Assembly: GCA_000773965.1 (NCBI GenBank)
Contig: JRUP01000018.1
Coordinates: 310,001 to 374,000, forward strand
Length of the DNA stretch: 64,000 nt
Direction: 5' to 3'
Source of the DNA: Enterobacter cancerogenus
GTDB lineage: Bacteria > Pseudomonadota > Gammaproteobacteria > Enterobacterales > Enterobacteriaceae
The position numbers and the translations under genes are program-made. Positions 20,232 to 29,127 of this stretch are shown piece by piece (the stretch's first letter is position 1; each line of letters starts with the position of its first letter). The notes under the pieces were generated by a model that was not told where the DNA came from, did not search any database, and saw only the letters and a program-made list of their open reading frames with translations.

Positions 20232-20606
20232 CGATATCTCCTGTGAGTAGGGCTGCCTCGCTTCTTGCCAGGCAGCAGAAAGGGATGGTCTGTCAGACCG
20301 TATTGATAGAGATGGGCATCTCAACCCGCGATTTCAACCGATCCTGCCAAATTTTTCCCACTGACTTAAAATTGCGAACTACATCACATATCGTTATTAC
20401 CGCTGGGCCAGTAAATGCCCGTAAAGTGATCTGTGCACAAACAATTCTGTAACAACAGAATATGATCGTGCCCGCCAGCCCGAAGATGGATAAAATGTCG
20501 GTGCTGGTAATCCACGACAATATAATTGCTTCACCTGCACAGTGATTGCCGCCCGACCATCCCGGTCGCCCGGCAGTGACACCGCAGAAATAATAAGAAG
20601 GTAATC
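20232..20606. other. Divergent regulatory region between fxsA and aspA
   Basis: This 375-bp gap holds the promoters of both genes. The one site I can defend is a CRP-like dyad at 20373-20388, entered separately. The rest shows no gene and no clear terminator. Confidence 0.5.
20373..20388 (+). promoter_or_regulatory. Candidate CRP binding site upstream of aspA
   Basis: TGCGA-N6-TCACA matches the CRP consensus TGTGA-N6-TCACA at 9 of 10 positions. In E. coli aspA is activated by cAMP-CRP. It is 219 bp upstream of the ATG, so the aspA promoter would need to lie in the following 100-150 bp. Confidence 0.5.
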
Positions 20607-22043
20607 ATGGCGAACAACATTCGTATCGAAGAAGACCTGTTAGGCATGCGCGAAGTTCCGGCAGACGCTTACTACGGTGTTCATACTCTGCGTGCGATTG
20701 AGAACTTCTACATTAGTAATAACAAAATCAGTGACATACCGGAATTTGTCCGCGGTATGGTGATGGTGAAAAAAGCAGCCGCGCTCGCCAACAAAGAGCT
20801 GCAAACAATCCCTCGCAACATCGCAAACACCATTATTCAGGCCTGTGATGAAGTACTGAATAACGGTAAATGCATGGATCAGTTCCCGGTTGACGTCTAC
20901 CAAGGCGGCGCGGGGACCTCGGTTAACATGAACACCAACGAAGTGCTGGCGAACATCGGTCTGGAGTTGATGGGCCACCAGAAAGGTGAATACCAGTACC
21001 TCAACCCTAACGATCACGTGAATAAGTGTCAGTCGACCAACGATGCTTATCCCACCGGTTTCCGTATTGCGGTTTACGCTTCAATTCTGAAACTGCTGGA
21101 CGGCATCAGCCAGCTCAGTGAAGGCTTCCAGCGTAAAGCGGTCGAGTTCGAAAATATCCTCAAGATGGGTCGTACCCAGCTGCAGGATGCCGTACCGATG
21201 ACGCTGGGCCAGGAGTTCCACGCGTTTAACGTGCTGCTGAATGAAGAAACCCGCAGCATCCTGCGCACCGCAGAACTGCTGCTGGAAGTAAACCTGGGCG
21301 CGACGGCCATCGGCACTCGCCTCAACACCCCGGATGGCTATCAGCAGCTAGCCGTTCAGCGTCTGGCGGAAGTCAGTAATCTGCCTGTCGTCCCGGCAGA
21401 AGACTTGATTGAAGCGACCTCTGACTGCGGTGCTTACGTGATGGTGCACTCTGCGCTGAAACGTCTGGCGGTGAAACTGTCGAAGATCTGTAACGACCTG
21501 CGCCTGCTCTCTTCCGGCCCACGTGCGGGTCTGAATGAAATCAACTTGCCAGAACTGCAGGCCGGTTCGTCAATCATGCCAGCTAAAGTGAACCCGGTGG
21601 TGCCTGAAGTGGTGAACCAGGTATGCTTCAAGGTTATCGGCAACGACATTACCGTGACCATGGCGTCCGAAGCGGGTCAGCTGCAGCTGAACGTGATGGA
21701 ACCGGTGATTGGCCAGGCGCTGTTTGAGTCGATCAGCATTCTGACCAACGCCTGCTTCAACCTGCTGGAAAAATGCGTCAACGGCATCACGGCTAACAAA
21801 GCCGTATGTGAAGCTTACGTGTTCAACTCCATCGGTATCGTCACTTATCTCAACCCGTATATCGGCCACCACAATGGCGATATCGTCGGCAAGATTTGTG
21901 CGGAAACCGGCAAGAGCGTACGTGAAGTAGTATTGGAGCGCGGTCTTCTGACCGAAGCGGAACTGGATGACATCTTCTCTATCCAGAACCTGATGCATCC
22001 GACCTACAAAGCCAAACGCTACACCGACGAAAACGAACAGTAA
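20607..22043 (+). CDS. aspA: Aspartate ammonia-lyase (aspartase)
   Basis: Aspartase deaminates L-aspartate to fumarate and ammonia in the cytoplasm. The 478 residues belong to the fumarase/aspartase superfamily, with [29 protein letters not shown] and the signature [15 protein letters not shown], whose loop carries the catalytic serine. It is followed by its terminator and dcuA, so fumarate and C4-dicarboxylate exchange are linked, as in E. coli. Confidence 0.97.
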   Translation: MANNIRIEEDLLGMREVPADAYYGVHTLRAIENFYISNNKISDIPEFVRGMVMVKKAAALANKELQTIPRNIANTIIQACDEVLNNGKCMDQFPVDVYQGGAGTSVNMNTNEVLANIGLELMGHQKGEYQYLNPNDHVNKCQSTNDAYPTGFRIAVYASILKLLDGISQLSEGFQRKAVEFENILKMGRTQLQDAVPMTLGQEFHAFNVLLNEETRSILRTAELLLEVNLGATAIGTRLNTPDGYQQLAVQRLAEVSNLPVVPAEDLIEATSDCGAYVMVHSALKRLAVKLSKICNDLRLLSSGPRAGLNEINLPELQAGSSIMPAKVNPVVPEVVNQVCFKVIGNDITVTMASEAGQLQLNVMEPVIGQALFESISILTNACFNLLEKCVNGITANKAVCEAYVFNSIGIVTYLNPYIGHHNGDIVGKICAETGKSVREVVLERGLLTEAELDDIFSIQNLMHPTYKAKRYTDENEQ

Positions 22044-22064
22044 TCCGTTCCGGATCAAGTTGCC

Positions 22065-22101
22065 AAAAGCACGCCTGTATACAATACGGCGTGCTTTTTT
22101 C
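22065..22101 (+). terminator. Rho-independent terminator of aspA
   Basis: GCACGCC and GGCGTGC pair with an inner GTAT/ATAC extension and are followed by TTTTTT. It allows partial read-through into dcuA. Confidence 0.9.
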
Positions 22102-22160
22102 TTATTGGCGGCTACAACTTTAAGAGTCGAGATTTCCCCCACGGCTCAGGAGCGGAATGA

Positions 22161-23462
22161 ATGGTGTTAGTGGAATTATTGATTGTCCTGCTGGCGATCT
22201 GGCTGGGTGCACGTTTAGGCGGCATTGGGATTGGATTTGCCGGCGGATTGGGCGTACTGGTGTTGACGCTGTTCTGCGGCATGAAGCCGGGCGCGATTCC
22301 TTTCGATGTGATCGAAATTATCATGGCAGTGATTGCCGCAATTGCCGCGATGCAGATTGCAGGCGGACTCGATTACATGGTCGGTTTGGCCGAGCGCCTG
22401 CTGCGCCGTCATCCGCGTTACGTCACCTTCCTCGCGCCACTGGTCACCTATGTGATGACGCTGCTGGCAGGCACCGGCCACACCGCTTTCTCCACGCTGC
22501 CGGTGATTGCTGAAGTCGCCAAAGAGCAAGGGGTGCGTCCATCGCGCCCATTGTCGATTGCCGTCGTCGCCTCGCAAATTGCCATTACCGCTTCACCGCT
22601 TTCTGCGGCGGTGGTGTTCTTCGCGTCGATTCTGGAACCGCGCGGCGTCAGCTATCTGGCGCTGCTGGGCGTATCGATCCCAGCCACGATGGCCGCGATA
22701 TTCTGTGCCGCCGTGATCACCAGCTTTCTCGGTAAAGAGTTAAAGGATGATGAGGTTTACCAGGCGCGGCTCGCCAAAGGCGAAGTCACCCTGCGTGGCG
22801 AACGCGTTTATGAGATTAAACCCGGTGCCAAACGTGCCGTGCTGCTGTTCCTGATCGGCATAGCGGCAGTTGTGCTCTACGCCACGGCGATCAGCGACAG
22901 CGTTGGGCTAATCAGCAACCCAGTGCTGCCTCGTAACGAAGCGATTGTGGTGTTTATGCTCACCGTTGCCACACTGATTTGCCTAACCTGCAAAGTCGAT
23001 ACCGGCGAAATCCTCAGCGCCAGTACGTTCAAATCCGGCATGAGTGCCTGTATCTGCGTGATGGGCGTGGCATGGCTGGGCGATACCTTTGTCAAAGCCC
23101 ACCTGGCGGACATCCAGACTGCGGCTGGCGATATGTTGCAGAGCTACCCGTGGATGCTGGCGTTAATATTGTTCTTCGCTGCTACCCTGCTCTATTCACA
23201 GGCAGCGACCACCAAGGCGTTGATGCCTGCGGCACTGATGCTCGGCGTTTCCCCGCTGGCCGCCGTTGCCTCCTTTGCCGCCGTTTCGGCGCTGTTTGTG
23301 TTGCCAACCTACCCCACCTTATTGGCAGCCGTAGAAATGGATGACACCGGTTCGACCCGAATCGGCAAGTTTGTGTTTAATCACTCCTTTATCATTCCCG
23401 GCGTGTTGGCGATTGCCTTCTCCGTGGCGTTTGGCTTCCTGTTTGGCAGCCTGATTCTGTAG
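22161..23462 (+). CDS. dcuA: Anaerobic C4-dicarboxylate transporter DcuA
   Basis: DcuA exchanges aspartate, fumarate, malate and succinate across the inner membrane. The 433 residues form about ten membrane segments, with the family motifs [13 protein letters not shown] and [21 protein letters not shown] precedes the ATG by 8 bases. Adjacency to aspA identifies it as DcuA rather than DcuB. In E. coli cutA follows; it is absent here. Confidence 0.95.
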   Translation: MVLVELLIVLLAIWLGARLGGIGIGFAGGLGVLVLTLFCGMKPGAIPFDVIEIIMAVIAAIAAMQIAGGLDYMVGLAERLLRRHPRYVTFLAPLVTYVMTLLAGTGHTAFSTLPVIAEVAKEQGVRPSRPLSIAVVASQIAITASPLSAAVVFFASILEPRGVSYLALLGVSIPATMAAIFCAAVITSFLGKELKDDEVYQARLAKGEVTLRGERVYEIKPGAKRAVLLFLIGIAAVVLYATAISDSVGLISNPVLPRNEAIVVFMLTVATLICLTCKVDTGEILSASTFKSGMSACICVMGVAWLGDTFVKAHLADIQTAAGDMLQSYPWMLALILFFAATLLYSQAATTKALMPAALMLGVSPLAAVASFAAVSALFVLPTYPTLLAAVEMDDTGSTRIGKFVFNHSFIIPGVLAIAFSVAFGFLFGSLIL

Positions 23463-23545
23463 CGCCGTTACATCCTGAAAACCTCGTGGCGAGGCGGCCG
23501 TGCTATCATCGCGGCTCATTCGCCACCGGAGCTGATTACATCCTC

Positions 23546-25246
23546 ATGGCTGCACGACTTTCTCGCCTGATGGGCCTTTGCCTCGCATTGCTGTTTTGCT
23601 TTTCAGCACAGGCCAATATCTTTTCACCTAACAATAACAGCCGCTTTGTGCCGGTGGATCAGGCTTTTGGCTTCGATTTCAGCCAGCAGGGCAACCAACT
23701 CACACTGAGCTGGAAGGTGAAGGACGGCTATTACCTTTATCGTCAGCAGATTCATGTGACGCCGCAAAAAGCACAGATGGCACCGCTGGCTCTGCCGCCA
23801 GGACAGCCGCATGAGGATGAGTTCTTCGGCAAAAGCGAAATCTATCCGCAGGATTTACAGGTGCCGATCACTCTGCATCAGGCTGAGTCCGGTGCCACGC
23901 TCACGGTGACCTATCAGGGCTGTGCGGCCGCTGGTTTCTGCTACCCGCCCGAAACCCGCTCAGTGCCGCTCACTCCGGTTGCTGCCAATCACGACGCAAC
24001 CGCCGTTAACGCGCAGCCCGCGCAACAGCGTACGCCACTGCCGTTTTCACCGCTGTGGGCGCTGCTGATTGGCATCGGCGTTGCCTTCACGCCGTGCGTG
24101 TTGCCGATGTATCCGCTGATCTCCAGCATCATTCTCGGTGGCCAGCGTCGCTACTCTGCTGGACGCCTGTTCGCACTGGCGATGGTCTATGTGCAAGGGA
24201 TGGCGCTGACCTACACCGTGCTCGGTATGGTGGTGGCCGCCGCAGGTTTACGTTTCCAGGCGGCGCTGCAGCATCCTTACGTATTGATTGGCCTGTCAGC
24301 GCTGTTCATGGTGCTAGCGCTGTCGATGTTTGGCTTGTTCTCGCTGCAACTGCCTTCCGGCCTGCAAACGCGCCTGACGCTGTGGAGCAACCGTCAGCAA
24401 GGCGGTTCACTGCCAGGCGTATTTATGATGGGCGCACTGGCGGGGTTGATCTGCTCGCCCTGCACCACCGCGCCGCTGAGTGCCATTCTGCTGTATATCG
24501 CGCAAAGCGGTAACCTGTGGGCCGGTGCAGGCACGCTGTGGCTCTATGCGTTCGGTATGGGCCTGCCGCTGATCGCCGTCACGATGTTTGGTAATAAGCT
24601 GCTGCCAAAAAGCGGGCCGTGGATGCAAAGCGTCAAAGAAGGTTTTGGCTTTGTGATTCTGGCGCTGCCGGTGTTCTTACTGGAGCGGGTCATCGGCGAT
24701 GTCTGGGGCTTGCGTCTGTGGAGCCTGCTCGGCGTCGCGTTCTTCGCCTGGGCGTTCAGCCTCAGCCTGCGTGCTAATGGCAAATGGCGCATTCTACAAA
24801 TCATCATGCTCGCTGCTGCGCTGGTGGCCGCTCGCCCGCTGCAGGATTGGGCTTTTGGCAGTAGCGCCAGCGTGCAGTCTGTGGCGCATCTGCCGTTCAA
24901 AACCATTGCCAGCAGCGAACAACTGGATAGCGCACTTCAGCAGTCACAAGGTCGCATTACCATGGTCGATCTCTACGCCGACTGGTGCGTCGCCTGTAAA
25001 GAGTTCGAGAAGTACACCTTCAGCGATGAAGGCGTGCGTGCCGATTTAAGTCAGGTGCAGTTACTGCAAGCCAACGTCACCGCAAATAATGCACAGGATA
25101 ACGCCCTGTTGCAGCATTTACAGGTATTGGGTTTGCCGACCATTTTATTCTTTGATGCACAAGGCAAAGAGATCCCTGACTCCCGCATTACTGGCTTCCT
25201 GAGCGCCGCCGACTTCCGCGCGCATTTGCACAAACTCTCTCGTTAA
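23546..25246 (+). CDS. dsbD: Thiol:disulfide interchange protein DsbD
   Basis: DsbD moves electrons from cytoplasmic thioredoxin across the inner membrane to periplasmic DsbC, DsbG and CcmG. From the ATG at 23546 there are 566 residues: a signal peptide (1 to about 23, ending SAQA), a periplasmic N-terminal domain with the CxxxxxC pair in [14 protein letters not shown], eight membrane segments (about 165-430) containing FTPCVLPM, and a C-terminal thioredoxin domain with CVAC ([14 protein letters not shown]). No good ribosome-binding site precedes 23546; an in-frame GTG at 23486 is possible but would destroy the signal-peptide start. Confidence 0.95.
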   Translation: MAARLSRLMGLCLALLFCFSAQANIFSPNNNSRFVPVDQAFGFDFSQQGNQLTLSWKVKDGYYLYRQQIHVTPQKAQMAPLALPPGQPHEDEFFGKSEIYPQDLQVPITLHQAESGATLTVTYQGCAAAGFCYPPETRSVPLTPVAANHDATAVNAQPAQQRTPLPFSPLWALLIGIGVAFTPCVLPMYPLISSIILGGQRRYSAGRLFALAMVYVQGMALTYTVLGMVVAAAGLRFQAALQHPYVLIGLSALFMVLALSMFGLFSLQLPSGLQTRLTLWSNRQQGGSLPGVFMMGALAGLICSPCTTAPLSAILLYIAQSGNLWAGAGTLWLYAFGMGLPLIAVTMFGNKLLPKSGPWMQSVKEGFGFVILALPVFLLERVIGDVWGLRLWSLLGVAFFAWAFSLSLRANGKWRILQIIMLAAALVAARPLQDWAFGSSASVQSVAHLPFKTIASSEQLDSALQQSQGRITMVDLYADWCVACKEFEKYTFSDEGVRADLSQVQLLQANVTANNAQDNALLQHLQVLGLPTILFFDAQGKEIPDSRITGFLSAADFRAHLHKLSR

Positions 25247-25312
25247 ACGACACTGGTTGCAGGACACTGCCCGTTCGTGCGCGAGCGGGCCCGCACTCCA
25301 GAGGAGAGTCAC

Positions 25313-25891
25313 TTGCAACGTGAACAGATTCTTGAGCATGCGCTGAATGTGCTTGAGCAGAGCGGATTAGCCGCCACCACTTCCCTACATCAATTGGCCG
25401 GTGAGACCGGACTTGATGCAGAACATCTTGAGCGTTTCTGGCCCGACCGTGACGCATTATTGTATGACGCGCTGCGCTATCACAGTCAGCAGATTGACAG
25501 CTGGCGTCGCCAGATACAGCTCAATGAACATCTCACGGCCCAACAAAAATTGCTGGCGCGCTATGACGTGTTATCTGAACACGTGAGCAAAGGGCGCTTT
25601 CCCGGCTGCCTGTTTATCGCCGCCTGTAGCTTCTATCCGCAGCCTGATCAGCCGGTACATCAGTTAGCCGAGCAGCAGAAACGCAGCTCATGGCAGTTCA
25701 CCCATGAAATTCTGGTGGATTTGGCGCTGGATAATCCGACGATGGTGGCCGATCAAATGGAGCTGATTCTCGAGGGTTGCCTGAGCAAGCTGCTAGTGAA
25801 ACGCAACGTGCAGGATGTCGCCACCGCGCGTCGTCTGGCAGAGGATGTGCTGAGTATCGCGCTGTGCCGGCAGAACGGGGCACTGGCCTAA
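25313..25891 (+). CDS. yjdC: TetR-family regulator YjdC
   Basis: A TetR-like protein of unknown target, 192 residues. I place the start at the TTG at 25313 ([14 protein letters not shown]), because GAGGAG lies 6-11 bases upstream and E. coli YjdC (191 aa) begins MQREDVLGEALKLL. An upstream ATG-type frame adds 12 residues without support. Conserved segments include [32 protein letters not shown] and [15 protein letters not shown]. The N-terminal helix-turn-helix (about 15-45) binds DNA in this family. It follows dsbD and precedes tRNA-Phe, the E. coli order. Confidence 0.92.
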   Translation: MQREQILEHALNVLEQSGLAATTSLHQLAGETGLDAEHLERFWPDRDALLYDALRYHSQQIDSWRRQIQLNEHLTAQQKLLARYDVLSEHVSKGRFPGCLFIAACSFYPQPDQPVHQLAEQQKRSSWQFTHEILVDLALDNPTMVADQMELILEGCLSKLLVKRNVQDVATARRLAEDVLSIALCRQNGALA

Positions 25892-25922
25892 ACTTTCGCA
25901 GGTGGCCCTAAAGCCCGTGCAT

Positions 25923-26027
25923 CATGCAGGTCATGCAGGTCATGCAGGTCATGCAGGTCATGCAGGTCATGCAGGTCACGCAGGTCACGCAGGTCACGCA
26001 GGTCACGCAGGTCACGCAGGTCACGCA
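25923..26027 (+). repeat. 9-bp tandem repeat array, 11 full units plus a partial
   Basis: Six uninterrupted CATGCAGGT units (25923-25976) are followed by five CACGCAGGT units (25977-26021) and a partial CACGCA (26022-26027). The units differ by one T-to-C change, and the two versions are in separate blocks rather than mixed. A degenerate CGCAGGTGG lies just upstream (25897-25905). The array lies between the yjdC stop codon and the tRNA-Phe promoter. It reads in frame as repeating His-Ala-Gly on the plus strand, but there is no start codon with a ribosome-binding site, so I treat it as non-coding. Confidence 0.95.
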
Positions 26028-26132
26028 ATCCTGAATACCGCTTTACCACCAGCGGGCACGTTGAGATTTTGCACACCCTGCCTGAAAAGCAAGCAATCAG
26101 TCACGATTGCTACGCTTTTTTGACGAAAGCCG

Positions 26133-26161
26133 TTGACGGCTGAAAGCCATTAAGGTTTAAT
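26133..26161 (+). promoter_or_regulatory. Sigma-70 promoter of tRNA-Phe
   Basis: TTGACG (26133-26138) and TTTAAT (26156-26161) are 17 bp apart, 10 bp before the mature tRNA 5' end. The following GCGCCCC discriminator is GC-rich, as in stringently controlled tRNA promoters. Confidence 0.7.
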
Positions 26162-26171
26162 GCGCCCCGTT

Positions 26172-26247
26172 GCCCGGATAGCTCAGTCGGTAGAGCAGGG
26201 GATTGAAAATCCCCGTGTCCGTGGTTCGATTCCGCGTCCGGGCACCA
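26172..26247 (+). tRNA. tRNA-Phe (GAA)
   Basis: A 76-nt cloverleaf with a 7-bp acceptor stem (GCCCGGA/TCCGGGC), anticodon GAA at 26205-26207 and encoded CCA (26245-26247). Compared with my recollection of E. coli tRNA-Phe, one T-arm pair is changed from U-A to G-C, a compensatory change. It follows yjdC, the position of pheU in E. coli, which is a known integration site for genomic islands. No integrase gene and no repeat of the tRNA 3' end were seen downstream. Confidence 0.98.
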
Positions 26248-26255
26248 ACATTCTG

Positions 26256-26284
26256 AAAACCCAGCTTATGGCTGGGTTTTTGCT
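26256..26284 (+). terminator. Rho-independent terminator of tRNA-Phe
   Basis: ACCCAGC/GCTGGGT around a short loop, followed by TTTTGC, directly after the tRNA. Confidence 0.9.
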
Positions 26285-26417
26285 TTTCTGCGTTTGTCGT
26301 TTTCTAAACTTAATCCCTTAGCCCCCCCTCAACTATTATGTCCCACTTTAAGGGCTTAACTCACCTTTAAGCCTCATAAAGTGCTATATAGGGGACTCTA
26401 CAATACATCCATTTATC

Positions 26418-26446
26418 ATGACAATGATCCGATAGAGTCCTATAAT
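26418..26446 (+). promoter_or_regulatory. Promoter of the hipB-like gene
   Basis: ATGACA (26418-26423) and a perfect TATAAT (26441-26446) are separated by 17 bp. The -10 box lies inside a GTCC-N8-GGAC dyad, so binding of the repressor there would block polymerase. Confidence 0.65.
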
Positions 26447-26452
26447 TTGGAC
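26437..26452 (+). promoter_or_regulatory. Candidate HipB-type operator overlapping the -10 box
   Basis: The dyad GTCC-TATAATTT-GGAC has the same layout as the known E. coli HipB operator TATCC-N8-GGATA. A related but imperfect copy, GTCC-N8-GGGC, lies at 26340-26355, and a further degenerate one around 26479-26492. Confidence 0.5.
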
Positions 26453-26501
26453 ATTAAACGCTTAACCGACGATAAAGTGTCTACATTGGGACTTTAAAGA
26501 T

Positions 26502-26831
26502 ATGACTACTCCTTCTGCATCCGCACTGGCTGAAGAAATTGGCCAGCGACTCAAGCAAGCCCGTCTTAATCGTGACTTAACGCAGACGGAGGTTGCTGAG
26601 CGCGCAGGTGTTGCACGTAAGTCTGTGCTCAATGCTGAAAAAGGAAAAGTGCCGTTCGATGTCTTTATCGCCATCATGGTAGCGTTGGATCTCACCGAAA
26701 AGCTGGAGCTGTTTCTGCCGAGTCAGGAGATATCCCCGATTCAACTTGCAAAGCTGCAGGGTAAACAAAGGCGGAGAGCTTCAGGGCAACGAAAAGATAA
26801 ACCGCTCAGGGAGGAGAAATCAGAATGGTAA
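26502..26831 (+). CDS. HipB-like transcriptional regulator (XRE family)
   Basis: A 109-residue DNA-binding protein. A helix-turn-helix (about 15-65) reads LTQTEVAERAGVARKSVLNA, and a basic, probably disordered tail (90-109) follows. The layout (small XRE protein translationally overlapping a HipA-like start) matches a hipBA toxin-antitoxin operon, in which HipB represses the operon and neutralises the kinase HipA. The downstream hipA is reduced to a remnant, so this is probably an orphan antitoxin or repressor. The AT-richer sequence and the position after tRNA-Phe suggest acquired DNA. Confidence 0.75.
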   Translation: MTTPSASALAEEIGQRLKQARLNRDLTQTEVAERAGVARKSVLNAEKGKVPFDVFIAIMVALDLTEKLELFLPSQEISPIQLAKLQGKQRRRASGQRKDKPLREEKSEW

Positions 26832-26905
26832 TGGAAGTTATCAATGTTACCTATGCACAACAAGAAGTGGGTGCTTTCTGCAAAGCCGCTGTCTTAGATA
26901 TTTAA
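26831..26905 (+). pseudogene. Truncated hipA-like remnant
   Basis: The ATG overlaps the hipB-like stop codon. Only 24 codons are open (MEVINVTYAQQEVGAF...) before a TAA. The start resembles the N-terminal strand of HipA-family kinases, which are about 400 or more residues long. No continuation of a kinase is evident in any frame up to the next gene at 27027. The toxin gene therefore looks deleted. The HipA assignment rests on context and a short match. Confidence 0.5.
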
Positions 26906-27026
26906 ACAGCATCAATGAACATAATCGCATCAAGATAAGCTGCAGGATGCCTCACGGCATCCTCAAACGACCTGCAACCGAAAATCTTCACCATTCATCC
27001 AAATGAAATAGAGAAACTTATTAATG

Positions 27027-27326
27027 TTAAAGCAGAAAAGTTCGCCCATCGCCCGTAGGTAGTTCAACGTTCAAGCTCAGCTTTCCGCCTAATGCCTCAA
27101 CATACTTTTTTAGGCTTGAGAGTTTTATATCATCGCCTCGGGCTTCAATAGCTGCTATGGCTGGCTGTGAAACGCCCATTTTCTCGGCTAACTGTACTTG
27201 TGAGAGCTCAAGCTCTTCGCGTAAGTGTCGTAATTGAACCTCAATAATTTTATCCGCGACTTTAGCCTTAATTCTCTTCTGTGATTCTGGAGATCGTTGT
27301 GCAATGAGTTCTTCCAGTTTAGGCAT
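27027..27326 (-). CDS. HigA-like antitoxin (XRE family)
   Basis: A 99-residue protein with a central helix-turn-helix (about 38-62, LSQVQLAEKMGVSQPAIAAI) and a C-terminal beta stretch (GGKLSLNVELP), typical of HigA2/RelB-like XRE antitoxins. The start codon overlaps the last codons of the toxin gene by 8 bp, and GAGGA precedes it. Toxin first, antitoxin second is the higBA order. It should neutralise the upstream toxin and repress the operon through the palindrome at 27699-27723. Confidence 0.85.
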   Translation of the reverse strand: MPKLEELIAQRSPESQKRIKAKVADKIIEVQLRHLREELELSQVQLAEKMGVSQPAIAAIEARGDDIKLSSLKKYVEALGGKLSLNVELPTGDGRTFLL

Positions 27327-27678
27327 GTATTATTCCTCTCAAATGCTTGCTGTATTCTTGATCTGCTAATTTGATCATTGATCGGTAAAACCGCTTCTGA
27401 TTGATCCCCGTTTTGTCCCCTGCACACAAGACGATCCCCTTCCTTCTGGGATCGAATGCGAAGAACGCCCGAACAGGCCTACCATTACTTTGCACGCGCA
27501 ATTCTTTCATGTTTGCATATTGAGAGCCGATGATGGTGTCTACATCAGGCCGCCCTAAATGAGGGCCGAAGATTTTCAACACTTCCAGGCTTGCGAGTAC
27601 ATCTTCAATCATTTCATCATCCTGCGCTTTTAGCCACGCTGCAAAATGCTCCGTTGTATCAACGCTCCAGTTGTTCAA
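27319..27678 (-). CDS. HigB-like toxin (RelE/Gp49 family)
   Basis: A 119-residue protein starting at a TTG with GAGGG 6 bases upstream. The segment MKELRVQSNGRPVRAFFAFDPRRKGIVLCAGDK is the core of the Gp49/HigB family (PF05973-like), whose members cleave mRNA on the ribosome. Candidate catalytic residues are the Arg and Lys of RVQSNGRPVR and KTGINQKRFY. Only toxin-antitoxin genes lie nearby; no integrase accompanies them. Confidence 0.82.
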   Translation of the reverse strand: MNNWSVDTTEHFAAWLKAQDDEMIEDVLASLEVLKIFGPHLGRPDVDTIIGSQYANMKELRVQSNGRPVRAFFAFDPRRKGIVLCAGDKTGINQKRFYRSMIKLADQEYSKHLRGIIHA

Positions 27679-27698
27679 AAGTCCCTCACATGAACTGT

Positions 27699-27723
27699 AG
27701 TTTATACGCCTTGGATATAAACT
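27699..27723 (-). promoter_or_regulatory. Palindromic operator of the higBA-like operon
   Basis: AGTTTATA and TATAAACT form a perfect 8-bp inverted repeat with a 9-bp spacer, 21 bp upstream of the toxin start codon. This is the usual place for antitoxin autoregulation. Confidence 0.6.
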
Positions 27724-27919
27724 AGAAGTTATATTTGAAGCTTACCCTTTTGCAATACCTGAACGCTTAAGTGAGTTTGAAATAATGTTGAACTGAGATA
27801 CATCGCGAATAAAACTGCAAACAGCCTGCAAAGTGCAGTTAGTCATAGGTCCCGCCCCTAAAGCTCAGAACCCATGAGCAGCATTCATAAGCTCATGCCA
27901 ATTGGCCCTACAGTCATCA

Positions 27920-28798
27920 ATGGCCTTCCCCGCTATGCTTGCCGCATCACTTATTCCTCAAGGCGGGAGAGACAATGAAAGAGATTATGGTGTTATTGGC
28001 GCGGGTGCGATTGGACAAGCCATCGCGCGTCGCGTGAGTCAGGGCAAAACTGTGCTGCTGGCGGACCTCAATTCGAGAAAATGTGCGGCTGCCGCACAAA
28101 CCTTACGTGATGCCGGCTTTACGGTAGAAACCAGCCAAGTCGATGTCAGTTCGCGCCAATCGATTCAACATCTGGTGCAGCAGGCCACTGCGCTGGGTGT
28201 TATCAAAGGAGTGATTCACTCGGCTGGAGTCTCGCCTTCTCAAGCCAGCCCCGCCACCATTTTACAAGTCGATCTTTACGGTACTGCCGTGGTGCTGGAA
28301 GAGTTCGGTCCGCACATGGCGTCAGGCGGTTGCGGAATCGTGATTGCCTCTCAATCCGGCCATCGACTGCCTGCGCTCACGGTTGAACAAAATGAAGCGT
28401 TAGCCATCACGCCAACAGAGGATTTGCTCAGCCTGCCATTTTTGCAGAACACCGCTTTCAGTGATCCTCTGTTGGCCTATCAATATGCCAAACGCGGTAA
28501 CGCTCTGCGGGTTATGGCCGAAGCGACGAAGTGGGGCCAGCGTGGCGCGCGTGTCAACAGCATCAGCCCCGGCATTATCTTTACACCCTTAGCGAATGAT
28601 GAGCTAAATGGCCCACGCGGCGCGGGCTATCGCAATATGCTGGCAAAATCACCCGTCGGTCGCGGCGGCACCGCCGACGAAGTTGCAGCGCTGGCAGCCC
28701 TCATAATAGGACCAGAAGGCGGCTACATCAGCGGCAGTGATTTTCTGATGGATGGCGGCGTGACGGCATCTTATTGGTACGGTGATTTGAAGCCTTGA
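27920..28798 (+). pseudogene. SDR-family oxidoreductase with apparent 5' frameshift
   Basis: The body is a complete Rossmann short-chain dehydrogenase: nucleotide-binding VIGAGAIGQAIARRV, the catalytic region YQYAKRG (Tyr and Lys), and C-terminal SGSDFLMDGGVTASYWYG. The best start, ATG at 27975 with GGGAGAG just upstream, reads MKEIMV and then runs out of the Rossmann frame. Adding one base near 27991 would join MKEIMV to VIGAGAIGQ. The in-frame alternatives at 27920 and 27935 lack a ribosome-binding site. I therefore see a one-base deletion, real or from sequencing. If real, the enzyme is probably inactive or poorly made. Substrate unknown. Confidence 0.65.
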
Positions 28799-28805
28799 TT
28801 GATTT

Positions 28806-28836
28806 CCCCGCCGTACATGTCCTTCGGCGGGTTAAA
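28806..28836 (+). terminator. Possible terminator of the SDR gene
   Basis: CCCGCCG and CGGCGGG (28807-28813 and 28825-28831) form a stable hairpin, followed only by TTAAAT, so termination is uncertain. Confidence 0.5.
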
Positions 28837-29127
28837 TATAAAATATGCAATACACCTGACCATACTTTAAATATATCTAGCCATAACCATATCCAATAAA
28901 ATTATTAATCAGTAAGTTAAATACAGTGTGAATATTATTTCGTGATCCTGATTTTGTTAGCTGTAACAACGCATTCGTAACACATCACTAATCCTTTACA
29001 CTCTCCTGAATTCAGAAAATCATTCATCACATGATCATCTACAAATAAAGTTAAATTTATTAACCGGCGAAATTTGCTGGTCATCCTTTATCGATCACAA
29101 GTTAATAACCCTGACAGGAGAAATAAA
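28837..29127 (+). other. AT-rich intergenic region upstream of the RraA-family gene
   Basis: About 290 bases, clearly more AT-rich than the flanking genes, with no open frame of interest. It should carry the promoter for the next gene. The only symmetric element I noted is GTTAA-ATTTA-TTAAC at 29050-29064, a possible regulator site about 65 bp before the start codon. Confidence 0.4.

Noticed and set aside
23486..23545. Longer DsbD starting at GTG 23486
   Set aside because: It would put 20 polar residues before the signal peptide; the start at 23546 matches the family despite a poor ribosome-binding site.
25923..26027. Possible CRISPR array
   Set aside because: Units are 9 bp, directly adjacent and without spacers; no cas genes are present.
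25902..26123. Open frame encoding repeated His-Ala-Gly through the tandem array
   Set aside because: A 9-bp repeat keeps every frame open by arithmetic. There is no ribosome-binding site, no conserved flanking sequence, and the antisense strand is equally open.
26172..27901. Integrated genomic island bounded by att repeats of tRNA-Phe
   Set aside because: I looked for a second copy of the tRNA 3' end (TCCGGGCACCA) downstream and for an integrase; neither was found. The accessory nature of the patch is supported only by its gene content and AT-richness.
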